Shown here: one piece after another, positions 14,252 through 25,759 of the stretch | Numbering within the stretch: position 1 is the first letter of the stretch | Layout: the number at the start of each line of letters is the position of its first letter | Assembly: GCF_016808095.1 (NCBI RefSeq) | Contig: NC_068970.1 | Location: forward strand, 23,046,501 to 23,110,500 | Length of the DNA stretch: 64,000 bases | Direction of reading: 5' to 3' | DNA from: Vigna angularis | Lineage: Eukaryota > Streptophyta > Magnoliopsida > Fabales > Fabaceae | Notes under the pieces: model-generated | Database searches by the model: none | Seen by the model: the letters and a program-made list of their open reading frames with translations, nothing else | Told to the model about the DNA's origin: nothing | Position numbers and translations under genes: made by a program

Positions 14252-15117
14252 GATAAATTCCAATTCACCCTGAAAGCAAGTTATTGTCCAACTAAAAGTA
14301 AGATAATTTTCAACTTGTTTAAGAGCAAGTAGACTACAAACAAGATGAATTGAATTCCAATTCACTTGGAAGTGGGTCATTGCTTGACTAAAAGTAAGAT
14401 AAATTTCAATTCGGTTGGGACCGGATTATAGCATGAACAAAAATAAGATAAATTTTAGCTCGATTGTGAGTAGGTCATTGTCCAATTAAAACAAGATAAA
14501 TTTAAGTTCGCCTAAGAGCGAGTTATCCCCTAACTAAAAACAAGATAAATTCTAGTTAGGAGGGTCCTTGCCTAACTAAAACACAAGATAGATTTTAGTT
14601 CAACTAGGAGTGAGTCATTGCCCAACTGAAAACACAAGATAAATTCCAACTTGGCTAGGAGTGAGTCATCGTTCGACTAAAAAGAAGATAAATTCCAACT
14701 TGACTAGGAGCGGTTCATCGCCTGACCAAAAGCAAGATAAATTCTAGTTCACTTGGGAGCGGTTCATTGCCCAACTAAAATAAGATAAATTTTAGCTCGG
14801 TTAGGAGTGAGTCATAGCCCAACTAAAAGTAAGATAAATTCTAGTTCACCGAGGAACATGTCATTGTCCGACTAAAAACAAGATAAATTCTAGCTTTGTT
14901 GGGAACAGGTCATCACCGACTAAAAACAAGATAAATTCTAGCTTGGTTAGGAGTGTGTCATCGTTCGACTAAAAACAAGATAAATTGTAGCTCGGTTGGG
15001 AGTAGGTCATCGCTCAACTAAATAAGATAAACTCCAGTTCACTTGGGAGAAAGTGATCGATAGACTAAAAACAAGATAAATTCCAACTCGATTAGGAGCG
15101 AGTCATCGCCTAACTAA
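14252..15117. repeat. Minisatellite of about 18 copies, unit ~49 bp
   Basis: Each unit opens with GATAAATT(C/T)-A-CT(T/C), passes through a GGGAGCGAGTCATCGCC-like centre and ends CAACTAAAA-CAA. I count 18 unit starts between 14252 and 15063. Unit length varies from about 42 to 54 by small indels, and copies differ at many sites. No frame stays open through the array. Confidence 0.9.
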
Positions 15118-16588
15118 ATCCAACATGTGCTTTCGGAGGAGAGCAACAATCCAACCTACTCGTTTGGGCCAACTTTGCTAGCAAAATTATCGAGGTAAAA
15201 TAAATCAGATCATAAATTATTATGCAACTACAAACAAATGTCGAATTTAACAAAAAGGGAGATAGTTACCTAAAGATAAAGTGAGAGAAAATGGAGTATT
15301 AGAATGGAAACTAAAGTGGCTATGTGCAAAAAGAGGACACCAAATTTAAAACTCACATGACAAAAGAACCAGTTAAAACAAAACAAGTGAAAAAGCTTAG
15401 CAAGAAAATATCCATAATGAGCTTAATAGATTTTTTCAGCCTTTATGTCTCATACACTTTGACTTACAAGTGAGAGACGATATATTATCTTAGTTGTCCA
15501 AGGCCTGATCATATGAAAAAATAGATAAAATATGGAAAGGTGAATCCAAAATCTATAATTCTAAAAATTGGAGCTAAGTCTAACAAAAATTTTTAATTTA
15601 TCTTACAAATTCTAGAAAATATTTTAGCAAAAAATAAATAAATATATATTTTATTATTATCTTTGTATTTTGTAACATTATCTTTTTATTATCTTATTAT
15701 TAACTTTAAATCAAATTATTCACTTCTTATATTTATTTATTTTTACAATCAGTTTTATATTAAAACATGTATGTATATTAAACACTTGTATCATAATTTG
15801 TTTTATCAGCAAAACACTGCTACCACATAATAACATCTAACTCTATTTTAGAACATGTTAGCTAAAAAGAGGCTTGTACCGTAACTCCACTTTGTATAAC
15901 AAGCATTAGCGTTGAGTTCTCTCAAATATCTTTATCTGTATGACTTTAAAATTGGCTAATCTTGGATACCACATATTTTTGAAAAATTAAGAAAGTTTCT
16001 TACCACTCTTACACTTACACTATAATAAATCCAGTAATATTCGACTAATTTAGTTCTATATTTAGAGTCTGGTCATCTAATACCGCCTCTATTAAGAGAT
16101 TATGTTTCCTGAGAAAACTTTTAGTATGTGATATTAGTATATTTAGTGGAGGTGAAGAAAATGTGTAAAAGAAACATTCAATTTACCACAATCAAGCTTC
16201 ATTGGGATATATTTATTTGAGGTAGAGAGAGAATATCCTTTGAATAAATTTCCAACCTAATTTGAAAGGTAAATTACCAATTACATGTGAACCATAAGAT
16301 TTGGGACAGCCAAAGAAGACAGCGATGGTATAATTTAGATAATGAATATTGCATAAGGAGAAGAGTATATTCTGAAAGATTATTTGGCAATTTAAAAATT
16401 GAGGGATGGAGGGAGAGAGAAAAGTGAAAGTGAAATAGAGAAGAAGAAGAAGAAGGTGGAATTGGAACATGTGAATATTGGAGGAGAGATAGGAGGAGGG
16501 ATGGAATAAAAAAGAGAAAAAATGGGAGAAAGAAGGGATGCACGCTGTCCGCGTGGGCAACGGTGGAGCGCGGCAAGCTCAGAGTTTC
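15118..16588 (+). promoter_or_regulatory. Upstream region of HMGR
   Basis: About 1.5 kb between the minisatellite and the HMGR TATA box. It goes from AT-rich to purine-rich near 16380-16530. Open frames here lie upstream of the probable transcription start and look like chance. No specific transcription-factor site is claimed. Confidence 0.4.
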
Positions 16589-16597
16589 TATAAAAAA
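16589..16597 (+). promoter_or_regulatory. Probable TATA box of HMGR
   Basis: A TATAAAAAA run lies 141-149 bases before the HMGR start codon. It is followed by a pyrimidine-rich CT/CCATCC stretch (about 16610-16730), as expected for a plant 5' leader. Upstream, 16380-16530 is purine-rich (GAA/GAGA runs). No experimental start site is known. Confidence 0.6.
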
Positions 16598-16737
16598 CCT
16601 TCTAAAGTCTCGCTCTTCCTTTCAACTACAATTCCATTTCTAGCACTCTCGCTCTTCCTCCTCCATCCATCCATCCAGCTTCTGGGTTTCACATTTCCCT
16701 CTGCATCTGCATTCCCTCCGTCACTTCCACTCGGGAA

Positions 16738-19700
16738 ATGGACGTTCGTCGTCGATCCCTTCCCGCCTCCGGTGACCGCGTCAAAACCCAGAAGCTCAAT
16801 AACAACGATAGCCTCACCGCCCCATCCACTCACTCCCACGCCCCATCGCAAACGCTCCTCCCTCTCTACCTTACCAACGCCCTCTTCTTCGGTCTATTCT
16901 TCTCCGTCGCATACTTCCTCCTCCACCGCTGGCGCGACAAGATCCGCACCGCCACTCCCCTCCATGCAGTCACCCCCTCCGAAACAGCCGCCATAGTCTC
17001 CCTCGTCGCCTCTGCTGTCTACCTCCTCGGCTTCTTCGGGTTCGCCTCCCGTGCCTCCCTCGACGAGCTCTCTGATGAGGAGACTATCCTCCGCGAAGAC
17101 TCTCGCACCCCTGGCCCCTGCCCCGCCGCGCTCCTCGACTCCCCTGCCTCCAAGATAAAACACAATCAAATTCCTCTCCCACGCTCCAAATCCGTCGACA
17201 AATCGGTGGAGTTATCAAATCCTCCACCTCTAAAATCTTCTCACGAGGCAGCACTAGCACCATCACCGATTTCGTTGTCTCCCGAGGACGACGAGGTCGT
17301 TGAGGCGGTGGTTTCGGGGTCGGTCCCGTCGTACGCCTTGGAGTCGCGCCTTGGGGATTGCGGTCGGGCAGCTGCGATCCGGCGTGCGGCAGTGCAGAGG
17401 CTGACGGGTCGGTCGCTGGAGGGTTTACCCGTGCAGGGGTTCGACTACGATTCGATATTGGGGCAGTGCTGTGAGATGCCTATAGGGTTCGTGCAGATTC
17501 CCGTTGGAGTGGCGGGGCCGTTGTTGTTGGATGGGAAGGAATACACTGTGCCTATGGCCACCACTGAAGGGTGTCTGGTTGCCAGCACCAACAGAGGGTG
17601 CAAAGCTATTTACGTCTCTGGTGGTGCTTCTTCTGTGCTTCTCAGGGATGGCATGACCAGAGCACCCGTTGTCAGGTTGCCCTCTGCTCAGCGCGCTGCG
17701 CAGTTGAAGTTCTTCTTGGAGGATCCTCTCAACTACGATTCCCTTGCTGTCGTTTTCAACAAGTAATCTCTTCTTCTATCTCATTCTCCTTCGCTTTTTT
17801 CTTTCCTTTCCAAGTTTCTTTCCCCACTTTTTTATGATCCGATTGCGACGCTTTACGTTGACATTTCCGAAACCTCGGCCAAATGTCTCTTTCACGAATT
17901 CTTATGACCATCTATGATTGCCTTGTGCTTCAGGATTTATCTTAAACGTCATGCGATGTTAGTGTTTATAAATCTTATGCCTTTATATTTCATTGAAAGT
18001 TCTTTTTTCTTTTATTTTTTTGTCCGTTATGTTTTGCTACCAAAGTTTCACTCTGACGTTTGAAAATTTAGGAAAATATAGTAAGAAAGCAACATTCTTC
18101 TCTATTTTTCCGCAATTTGAAGAACATATATTTTATGGACAACCTTAGTTCGTTAGTTGACCGGATCCATTTGTAGTTGTTTTCACAACGAGATAAATTG
18201 GAATCCCACTGTGAATGGTTTTGTTGATGGGTAAATCTGGGAGTACTTTTGTAAGGCTTGTTTTGATTATTGTAAGAAACGGGACCCAGGTTATCCACAC
18301 AAAAAAACGTATAAAACATTTGACTGAAATCAAGCTGGGGAATTGGTAATTTTGGCTGGTGTATGTTTACGGTTATGTTTTTATTTCATTTTTTTATGTT
18401 GATCGATCAAAGTGTTAGGAATACCTATGTGGATCTGTCGTGATCGCTTTTTGTCTTCTAGAACTATTGCAAGCCATAGTTACTGCGGGTTTCTTATAAC
18501 AAATGATGAGTAATATGTAATGGATATATGCGCAGGTCGAGCAGATTTGCCAGGTTGCAGAGTATTCAGTGTGCTATTGCGGGCAAGAATCTGTACATGA
18601 GATTCCGATGCAGCACTGGTGATGCCATGGGGATGAACATGGTGTCTAAAGGTGTTCAAAATGTCCTTGATTTTCTTCAGACAGACTTCCCTGACATGGA
18701 TGTTATTGGAATCTCTGGTAAACATGATCTTCTTTATGTGTTTTTACTGCATTTTCCTTTGCCATGTTTGAAGGCAGTAGCTGAAATTGTAGCATACCCT
18801 GTTGCTTTGCTCCAGGAAATTTCTGTTCGGACAAGAAAGCAGCAGCTGTGAACTGGATTGAAGGACGTGGGAAGTCGGTGGTGTGTGAGGCTATAATTAA
18901 GGAGGAGGTGGTGAATAAGGTGTTGAAGACCAGCGTAGAGGCCCTAGTAGAGCTTAACATGCTAAAAAACCTTACCGGGTCAGCCGTGGCTGGTGCTCTT
19001 GGTGGGTTCAATGCCCATGCCAGCAATATCGTGTCTGCTATCTACATTGCCACTGGTCAGGATCCTGCCCAGAATGTGGAGAGTTCTCACTGCATCACCA
19101 TGATGGAAGCTGTCAATGGTGGCAAGGACCTTCACGTTTCTGTGACCATGCCCTCAATTGAGGTACAACGCTTCTCTCATCTTCTACTGATTCTCTGTTC
19201 TTTTAGATCCTCTTTGATTCTAAACATGGAAAAACGATAATTTTATTATTTAGAATGAAATTAATAGAAAATATAGTAAACGAAACCAACTAATCACATA
19301 AAACAAGAAAAAAATTGCTTTAAAATTCTCGCATCTATAAGACAATTTCAAATGAAAGTTATATATATCAATGTTTTTTATTCATAATTAAATTTTTTAG
19401 GTAAATAATTAAATTTAAGTTAAATTTGAATATTTTTAAGTAATTTATTTTAATATATTATTATTTAAAAATATTTATTGAATTTTATAATAATTTTAAT
19501 TTTCAAAATTATTTTAACTTTAATTTACTTTTAAAATTATTGTTACATCAAAACATTAGTAGTGTCATTTTCGCCAAGTTAACTTAGGTGGACTCTGACC
19601 ATCTCTGAGGTTGTATATTTTACGAAAGAATACAGTTTTGTGTAGCGGGATATTAGTCTGTATTAATAGATGCATTTGGTGGTCCCATTACACATATAAG

Positions 19701-20090
19701 CATGCGATGCACGTTTTATGTTTGCCTTTTGTTTTAATCTCCTTGGACATGGTGTAATACTCATCCAACATGTGTAGATAGATATTTCTTTCTTTAATTC
19801 CTTAGACAGCTTGAGTATAAGAGATCCTTTTCTGTTGTGGTTGTCAGGTTGGTACTGTAGGAGGGGGCACACAACTCGCATCTCAGTCTGCATGTCTTAA
19901 TTTACTTGGTGTGAAGGGTGCCAGTACAGAATCTCCCGGTGCAAATTCTAGGCTACTGGCGACCATTGTAGCCGGTTCAGTCCTGGCGGGGGAGCTATCA
20001 CTCATGTCGGCAATTGCAGCTGGACAACTTGTTAAGAGCCATATGAAATACAACAGATCAAACCGGGATATGTCTAAAATTGTCCCATAA
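16738..20090 (+). CDS. HMGR: 3-hydroxy-3-methylglutaryl-CoA reductase, 4 exons, complete
   Basis: Exons 16738-17762, 18536-18717, 18816-19162 and 19848-20090 join in frame through GT-AG introns to give 598 aa. The enzyme reduces HMG-CoA to mevalonate with two NADPH, the committed step of the cytosolic isoprenoid (sterol) pathway, and is anchored in the ER. Seen: an N-terminal arginine cluster (MDVRRR), two membrane segments at about residues 41-63 and 83-103, a variable linker, then the catalytic domain from about 185. EMPIG is at 246-250, the catalytic Glu in TTEGC at 277, GDAMGMNM at 370-377, the Lys in SDKKA near 409, the Asp in TGQDP at 485, GTVGGGT at 520-526 and the catalytic His at 583. 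Ser589 in HMKYNRS is the site that SnRK1-type kinases phosphorylate in plant HMGRs. Four exons and this length fit plant HMGRs. Exon 1 is GC-rich. The paralogue number cannot be told. Confidence 0.97.
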
Positions 20091-20720
20091 GCTGCTCACA
20101 TTAAAATTCAATTGTCTTAAAGAGACTAATAAGAAAACCATCACATAAAGACAAAAGTGATGGTTGGCATCTTCCACCAGTGAATCCAGCTCCCCAAAAG
20201 TGTCTATGTTTGGCATTCATTGAATATTTGGTTGGTGCGACTCTTACGGAGATTGTATAGAGGGAGTTGGATCAGAGGGTGGGGGAAAACAAGAGCCATA
20301 CTTTTGGGATTAGAGTTGTATTTGTTTTACAGAAAGAAATCATCTGTGTCGTGTGCTGTTATTCTCTTGTTTAAAGCTACCACTGCTTTAGATGATGATG
20401 ATGGTACTTTAGTCTGCAGTTTTTTGATGTCTTGTAAGATCCATATGGTTAATTTGTAATTTTAGCAAGAGCACAGATGATGTCTCCAAATGGGATGTAG
20501 AGATGTTTATAGTAATAGTCACTGGTTGTTCAAGGTTTATTGGTTCTGTTGGGTGGTATATATTATTGTGTGGTTCTTCTTCCCTTCCTCATTCTTATAT
20601 TACTCCTTTTAATGGTTGGATCCTGTCCCTTCCTCCCATTTTACAACCTATTTTTCTTCTGTAACGGAACATGAATGAAATACCTATTTTACTTGATATT
20701 AGGTTTCAGATCCCTTAGAT
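20091..20720 (+). other. HMGR 3' untranslated region and downstream flank
   Basis: The sequence after the TAA is less AT-rich than the intergenic DNA and has no credible reading frame. An AATGAAAT motif near 20672-20680 could serve as a poly(A) signal. The end of the transcript is a guess. Confidence 0.4.
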
Positions 20721-22740
20721 GGATATTTAATAATCAGAGTGTAATTTTTTATATTTAAGATATAGTATTTTAATTTAAATAATTGATGCATCCTGCAACA
20801 TGTTTGAGTTTTTTTATTAAATAATAGACTCACGATCCCACAATTCATTAATTTAAATATTTTCAATTAAACTTTTATTAATTGATTTTTATCTATAAAA
20901 TATTTAAATTTTTTTATGTTTTTAATATTGAATCCTAATCATTTAATTTTTTTTCATTAAGTGACAAGGAACATATCTTTTGATTATCAAGGAACATATC
21001 CTTTGATTGTTACAGGTAATCACATGAAAGTTATCAAGAAGCACGGTGATCACCTTAGTTAATAAATTTTCAATTAAAATAATAAAAATCAATTGTCACT
21101 TTATATTATCCATAATATATTTTATATTAATCATATATTCTCAAGGAAATTAACATCAGATATTTAATAGAAAAACATAAAAATTTGAAGATTCAACAAT
21201 TCAAAAATATTGATATAAAATCACATGGAAATAACAAAATTTATGAGAGACTTGAAATTTAATTAAGTCTCAGATTTTTCTTCTAATTTTTATGTATTAT
21301 TGTTAAATTTTAATTGTTTCTTTTATCATTTTAAAAAAAGTTAATTTTTTTTTATTTTCTCCTGTTAAAAAAATATTTTGTGAAATGATAGTATAAATAA
21401 ATTTCTTAATTGTAAAAGTGTTTAAGTTGAAAAGAGTAAAAGTGAGTGATTATTACAAATGCAACTCACTTAAACACGAAGCTCACTCATTTTTTATTTC
21501 AAAATTTAATCAGGTTATTTGAGAGATAAAGAAGAAATTAGCTGTTTTAAATTGAGTTTTACGCTTTTTCATACTCTTGGATTAGAAAACAAGAGTATCA
21601 AACTGCATTTTAGTTTCTTTATTTATGTTAATTTCTTTATTTACGTATAATATAACCGTTGGATCAACTTAAGAAATAGATGATTTGAGTCTATAAATCT
21701 AAAAGAACTAAGGTCGACCGGTCGGACTAAATTGGAATTAACGATGATTATATTAAACTTAAATTAAATTATTATCGATTAGTTTGTAATTAGATTAATA
21801 TATTTCAAAATCTATAAATATATGTTTGTGATACGGTATATTTATTGTTAGCATAATCGAACCCTTGTGAACTTTAGTAATAGAAATGCCTTCTGGCAAG
21901 TAATTCAAACGAACGTAATAAGTGTGAAATGGAAGAAAAACTTTAACCGTGAATTTAAACACTGATGAAAGGAGAAGACTTGATCTCCACTTCCACAAAT
22001 CGAAACAATTTAAATTAATTACTTATTATAATTAGGTCGAGTAACGTAAACCTCGGTTTTTTAACTACTGAAGAGTATTCTTTTCATCCTTGGGTTAGAA
22101 CGGTGTTGAAAATGAACTGTAAACGGATTTTATGCATATATACTTTCTTTTTTCCATTTTTTATTTATGCAATTTTGAAATTTATGAATATTCATAGTGG
22201 TTTTTATTAATATAAGACCTGTAAAATCTTTGTTTAAAGACCAAAAATAAAATTACTCATAAATTTTAGAGACTAAAAACATTTTGTTTTATCGATGGAA
22301 ATAAGAAACAAAAAAAGATAATCTCTTTTAGTTAATGAAAATAAAATAAAAAGTATTTCCCAAAAGAATTCTAAAGAAACTAAAATTACTGAAGAACCAA
22401 GAGATCACTTCTAGTCTACTCTATATGCAAATTCCAGGCAAAATATATACCATTTTTAGTGAATCCCACACTTTTTTTTTTCATCTTCCTATTCAACAAA
22501 TAAATGGTATTTCAATACTTTTTCCTTATTATTATATATATTTATTCGGTAATAATTTTTCTTTTATTCCATGGCAATTTAACCAAAAAGTATCTTAAAA
22601 TTTATTTCTCTTCTCACCAAAAAAAAATATGATAGAAATTTGATATTCCAATTCATTTTGTTAAAAACAAAGAGTAACACATAAAAACTCTAGAAAAGAA
22701 GGATTTGAATATATTTTAAAATTTTTTGTAAAACCGTGTT
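20721..22740. other. AT-rich gap between HMGR and the thioredoxin reductase gene
   Basis: About 2 kb of AT-rich sequence with no supported gene. The short reading frames have no recognisable protein features. A small palindromic patch (GGTCGACCGGTCGGAC, about 21711-21726) stands out by GC content but matches nothing I can name. Confidence 0.5.
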
Positions 22741-23500
22741 TAATTTCCTTTGCGGATTAGACGGAATCAATAGTTAAATACTTGAGTTTATAAAACCTTT
22801 AAAAAGTTAAAACAATAAAGCACACTAGTTTTTATACATATTCCTTCCAAACTGAATTCCGTTTAGCTCTTCCTTAAATATCTCTAAGAGATTCCACTAA
22901 TCATAAATAATTACACTCCTGATTCACAACTAACCCACTGGGATCATAAATAAACAAAAAAGAATTTAATGAAAGTAGAGATCTACACAAAAGAAGGAAA
23001 CACAAACAACACAACCCCAAAGAAACACTATAACATACATGTTTTAAAACATTAGACGATCTAAAACATTTATGCATAACACCATTAGACGATCTAAAAC
23101 ATTTATGCATAACACGTGTACTATTGTTTAGAAGCTCTCTGTTTGAGTAACTTACATTGTTCTAAACCGTTTAGCAACTATCTTAGATGGTTTAACCTTG
23201 TGTTATATGCTCTCTAGATTAGACGCTCGGTTAAAGTTTCTTATAACATTTAGTATAGTTAAGTTGTAGTGTCTAATGCTTCTTATCCTAGATGTTTCAA
23301 AACGTTTTAACATTATTTCGTTTAAACATTATGTTAAACTTCAAAATAGAATTTACTTAAACGATCTTATCTTAACAAATAAAACTTGCATTACACGCTT
23401 AAATTTTATTATATTTGTCATGAAGTCACAACAGAGACACAATAGCTTAGAAAATCATGTTAGTCTGCTTGTCTCTGCAATCAATTGATGAGTATCATAC
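22740..23500. repeat. Decayed repetitive element with TTTAGACGATC-type words
   Basis: Many short related words (attagacg, cgtttag, aaacattt) recur, including a perfect 33-bp tandem duplication at 23050-23115. The texture resembles 3540-5230, and both contain a ttccactaatc ... ttacaa ... cactcct series. This suggests two copies of one repeat family of unknown class next to gene-free DNA. Confidence 0.35.
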
Positions 23501-23568
23501 GTACAGATAAAGATGTTAACTTATCAGGAGAAAGAAAAGCCTTCACTTTCTGAACTCCAGCTACAACG

Positions 23569-25759
23569 TTAAACTCTCCTACCATCCTGCAAACCTATCT
23601 CTTGCAAGAAATGTTCTGCATCCAACGCTGCCATACACCCTGCATCAATAATAACATTTCCGTTATCCTTTCGCATAGTATAACTTTTGCTGGATTATAT
23701 CTGATTCTGATTGTGTTATGCGCATACTGTAATTGTGACACTTTTTACGTTCTATGACCAACAAACAGTCAAAACCATAAACAGTGCAATCACTTTTATG
23801 ACACTTCTAGTTCAAAAAAATCAAATATAAAGGTGAAATACGTCCCCTTCAGTTTTTTTCTATCAGAATAGATCAATGACTAATCCCAAACTGAGTTCAG
23901 AACCAAATATAAGTCAACGACTACTCAAATTTAAGCTTCAGTTGCTTTGTCCAAATTGTAAGCGTACTCTTTCTGTAACTTATTTTAATTCTGTATTCTG
24001 TCTTACATCAAGTACTAACTCCCAATTCAGAAATGGAAGAAAATAAAACTGAAGAATTTATTTACAATCAATATGACTTAAAGTTCTAGCAGAACATTGT
24101 TGATAGAAATACTACTATTATCATATAGTCTATATAACTGAAGTGAAGGTGAGCATACTAAAGAATATAACAACACCTAAATTGTCAGGCCTCTCTATTG
24201 GATCTCTCTAATAAATTACAAAAGGTGGGAAAACGAGGATTACAAGAAGGTGGGAACACTGAATAATCAGAAAGTATGTCGAAAGATATTCAAAATGTGG
24301 TGATTCTACCAAATGCCATTTCCAAATAAAATTAGATAATGTTGAGAACATGGAGAAAACGTGAAATCCATGACAGTTTCAAAACCAAGGAAAATATAAC
24401 CCTAATAATAACATAACCTGTTCATACTCTAATTTGCTTGAAAAGGATGTTTAATGGAACTGATAGAGAACATGGCCACCAAATTCAAAAAAGCCAGTTT
24501 CAAAACAAGGAATCTGACAACACATTAATCCATATCTATCACAGAACAAAACAATCTAATATATTTGAAAATACACAAGAATTACCTGTTCCAGCTGCAG
24601 TAATAGCTTGCCTATACTTTTTATCCTGCACATCACCGGCAGCAAAAACCCCATCAACACTAGTCTTTGTGGTGCCAGGTTTGGTCACAATGTACCCATC
24701 AGAGTCTAATTCAAGTTGACCATCCAAGAATTTCGTGGCAGGCTCATGCCCAATTGCAAAGAACAAACCAGAAACTTTCAAATCAGACACAACCCCAGTC
24801 ACCACGTTCTTCACCTTAACCCCACCAAGAACCCTACCCTTATTATCCCCATAAGCCCCAACAACTATTGAATTCCATAACACCTCAACTTTGGGATTAT
24901 TCATCAGCTTCCCCTGCATGATCTTAGAAGCCTTAAACTTGTCCCTTCTATGAATTACATACACCTTGGAACCAAACTTGGTGAGGAAGCTAGCTTCCTC
25001 CATAGCAGAATCTCCGCCACCGATAACCGCCAGAGGTCTGGCCCGGAATATCGGCGCGGCACCGTCACACACGGCGCACGCCGATATCCCACGGTTCCAG
25101 AACCCGTCGGGTCCGTCACCCGCGCCATCGAAATTCAGCCGCTTAGCAACTGCGCCTGTGGCGATGATGACGGATTCAGCTTCCACGGTGGTGGAGTCGG
25201 TGAAAACCCTAAGCGGCCGTTCGGAGAAGTCCACAGTCGTCGCGGTCTCCGTGACGATCTCGGCACCGAAGCGCTGCGACTGCTCGCGACAGCGGTCCAT
25301 GAGCTCGGCGCCGAGGATGCCAGCCGGAAATCCCGGAAAGTTCTCAACGTCGGTGGTGGTGGTTAGCTGGCCGCCAGGAGCGACGCCGTTCGCCATCCAT
25401 CCTTCGAAGAGGACCGGCTTCAGCTCCGCTCGAGCAGCGTAAATGGCGGCTGTGTGCGCCGCCGGCCCACTTCCGATGATGCAAAGCTTCGTTTTCAGTA
25501 TTTTCCGGGGGACGATTTCGCCATCGGAGGAGGAAGAAGTATCGCCGGCAATGGACGAAGAGGCGGAAGAGGCGGTGGATGAAGGAGAAGAAGAAGCAGA
25601 AGAAGAAGATGAAGTAAAAGAAGAAGAGGACGAAGAAGAAGAAGAAGAAGAGACGTTGGAATTGGAGGCCGCGATTGTGGCTGCGGCAGCGGTGGAAGCG
25701 AGCCCAAAGCCTATGATGTTGCGGGCTTTGGTGAAGAACGTGTTTGGGAAAATTCCCAT
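23569..25759 (-). CDS. NTR: NADPH-dependent thioredoxin reductase (NTRA/NTRB type), 2 exons, complete
   Basis: Exon 1 is 25759-24586 and exon 2 is 23639-23569. The join completes [20 protein letters not shown] and gives 414 aa. The enzyme is a homodimeric flavoprotein that moves electrons from NADPH to thioredoxin h/o in the cytosol and mitochondria. Seen: the FAD-binding GSGPAA at 96-101, [15 protein letters not shown] at 129-143, the redox-active CAVC at 228-231, the NADPH-binding GGGDSA at 247-252, HRRDKFKAS (2'-phosphate contact) at 270-278 and the FAD motif FAAGDV at 372-377. Lack of a C-terminal thioredoxin domain excludes the plastid NTRC type. The first ~88 residues precede the conserved core: [14 protein letters not shown] followed by an Ala-rich and then Ser-rich tract, which could be a mitochondrial presequence. 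The start is the first ATG in this frame. The two-exon form with a short last exon fits plant NTRs. Confidence 0.96.
23640..24585 (-). other. Single intron of the NTR gene
   Basis: It starts GTAATT after the codon piece ACA G and ends TTGATGCAG before GG TGT ATG. It is 946 bases and AT-rich. I see no mobile element or RNA gene in it. Confidence 0.85.
25507..25665 (-). repeat. Trinucleotide-rich tract encoding poly-serine in NTR
   Basis: On the coding strand this is a TCT/TCN-rich tract, seen as GAA/GAG runs on the plus strand. It encodes about 35 serines in residues 34-78, interrupted by Phe, Thr, Ala, Pro and Gly. It is simple-sequence DNA inside a coding exon and is probably variable in length between alleles. 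Confidence 0.8.

Noticed and set aside
16274..16576. Minus-strand 100-115-aa frames upstream of HMGR
   Set aside because: They are Phe/Ser/Leu-rich translations of a purine-rich promoter stretch, with no domain and no splice partner.
16538..17169. Other open frames around HMGR exon 1 on both strands
   Set aside because: They overlap the well-supported HMGR frame, have compositions that reflect its GC-rich codons, and one starts upstream of the likely TATA box.
24950..25442. Long plus-strand open frames of 138 and 158 aa across the NTR gene
   Set aside because: They are antisense shadows of the GC-rich NTR exon 1, which carries all the expected motifs on the minus strand.
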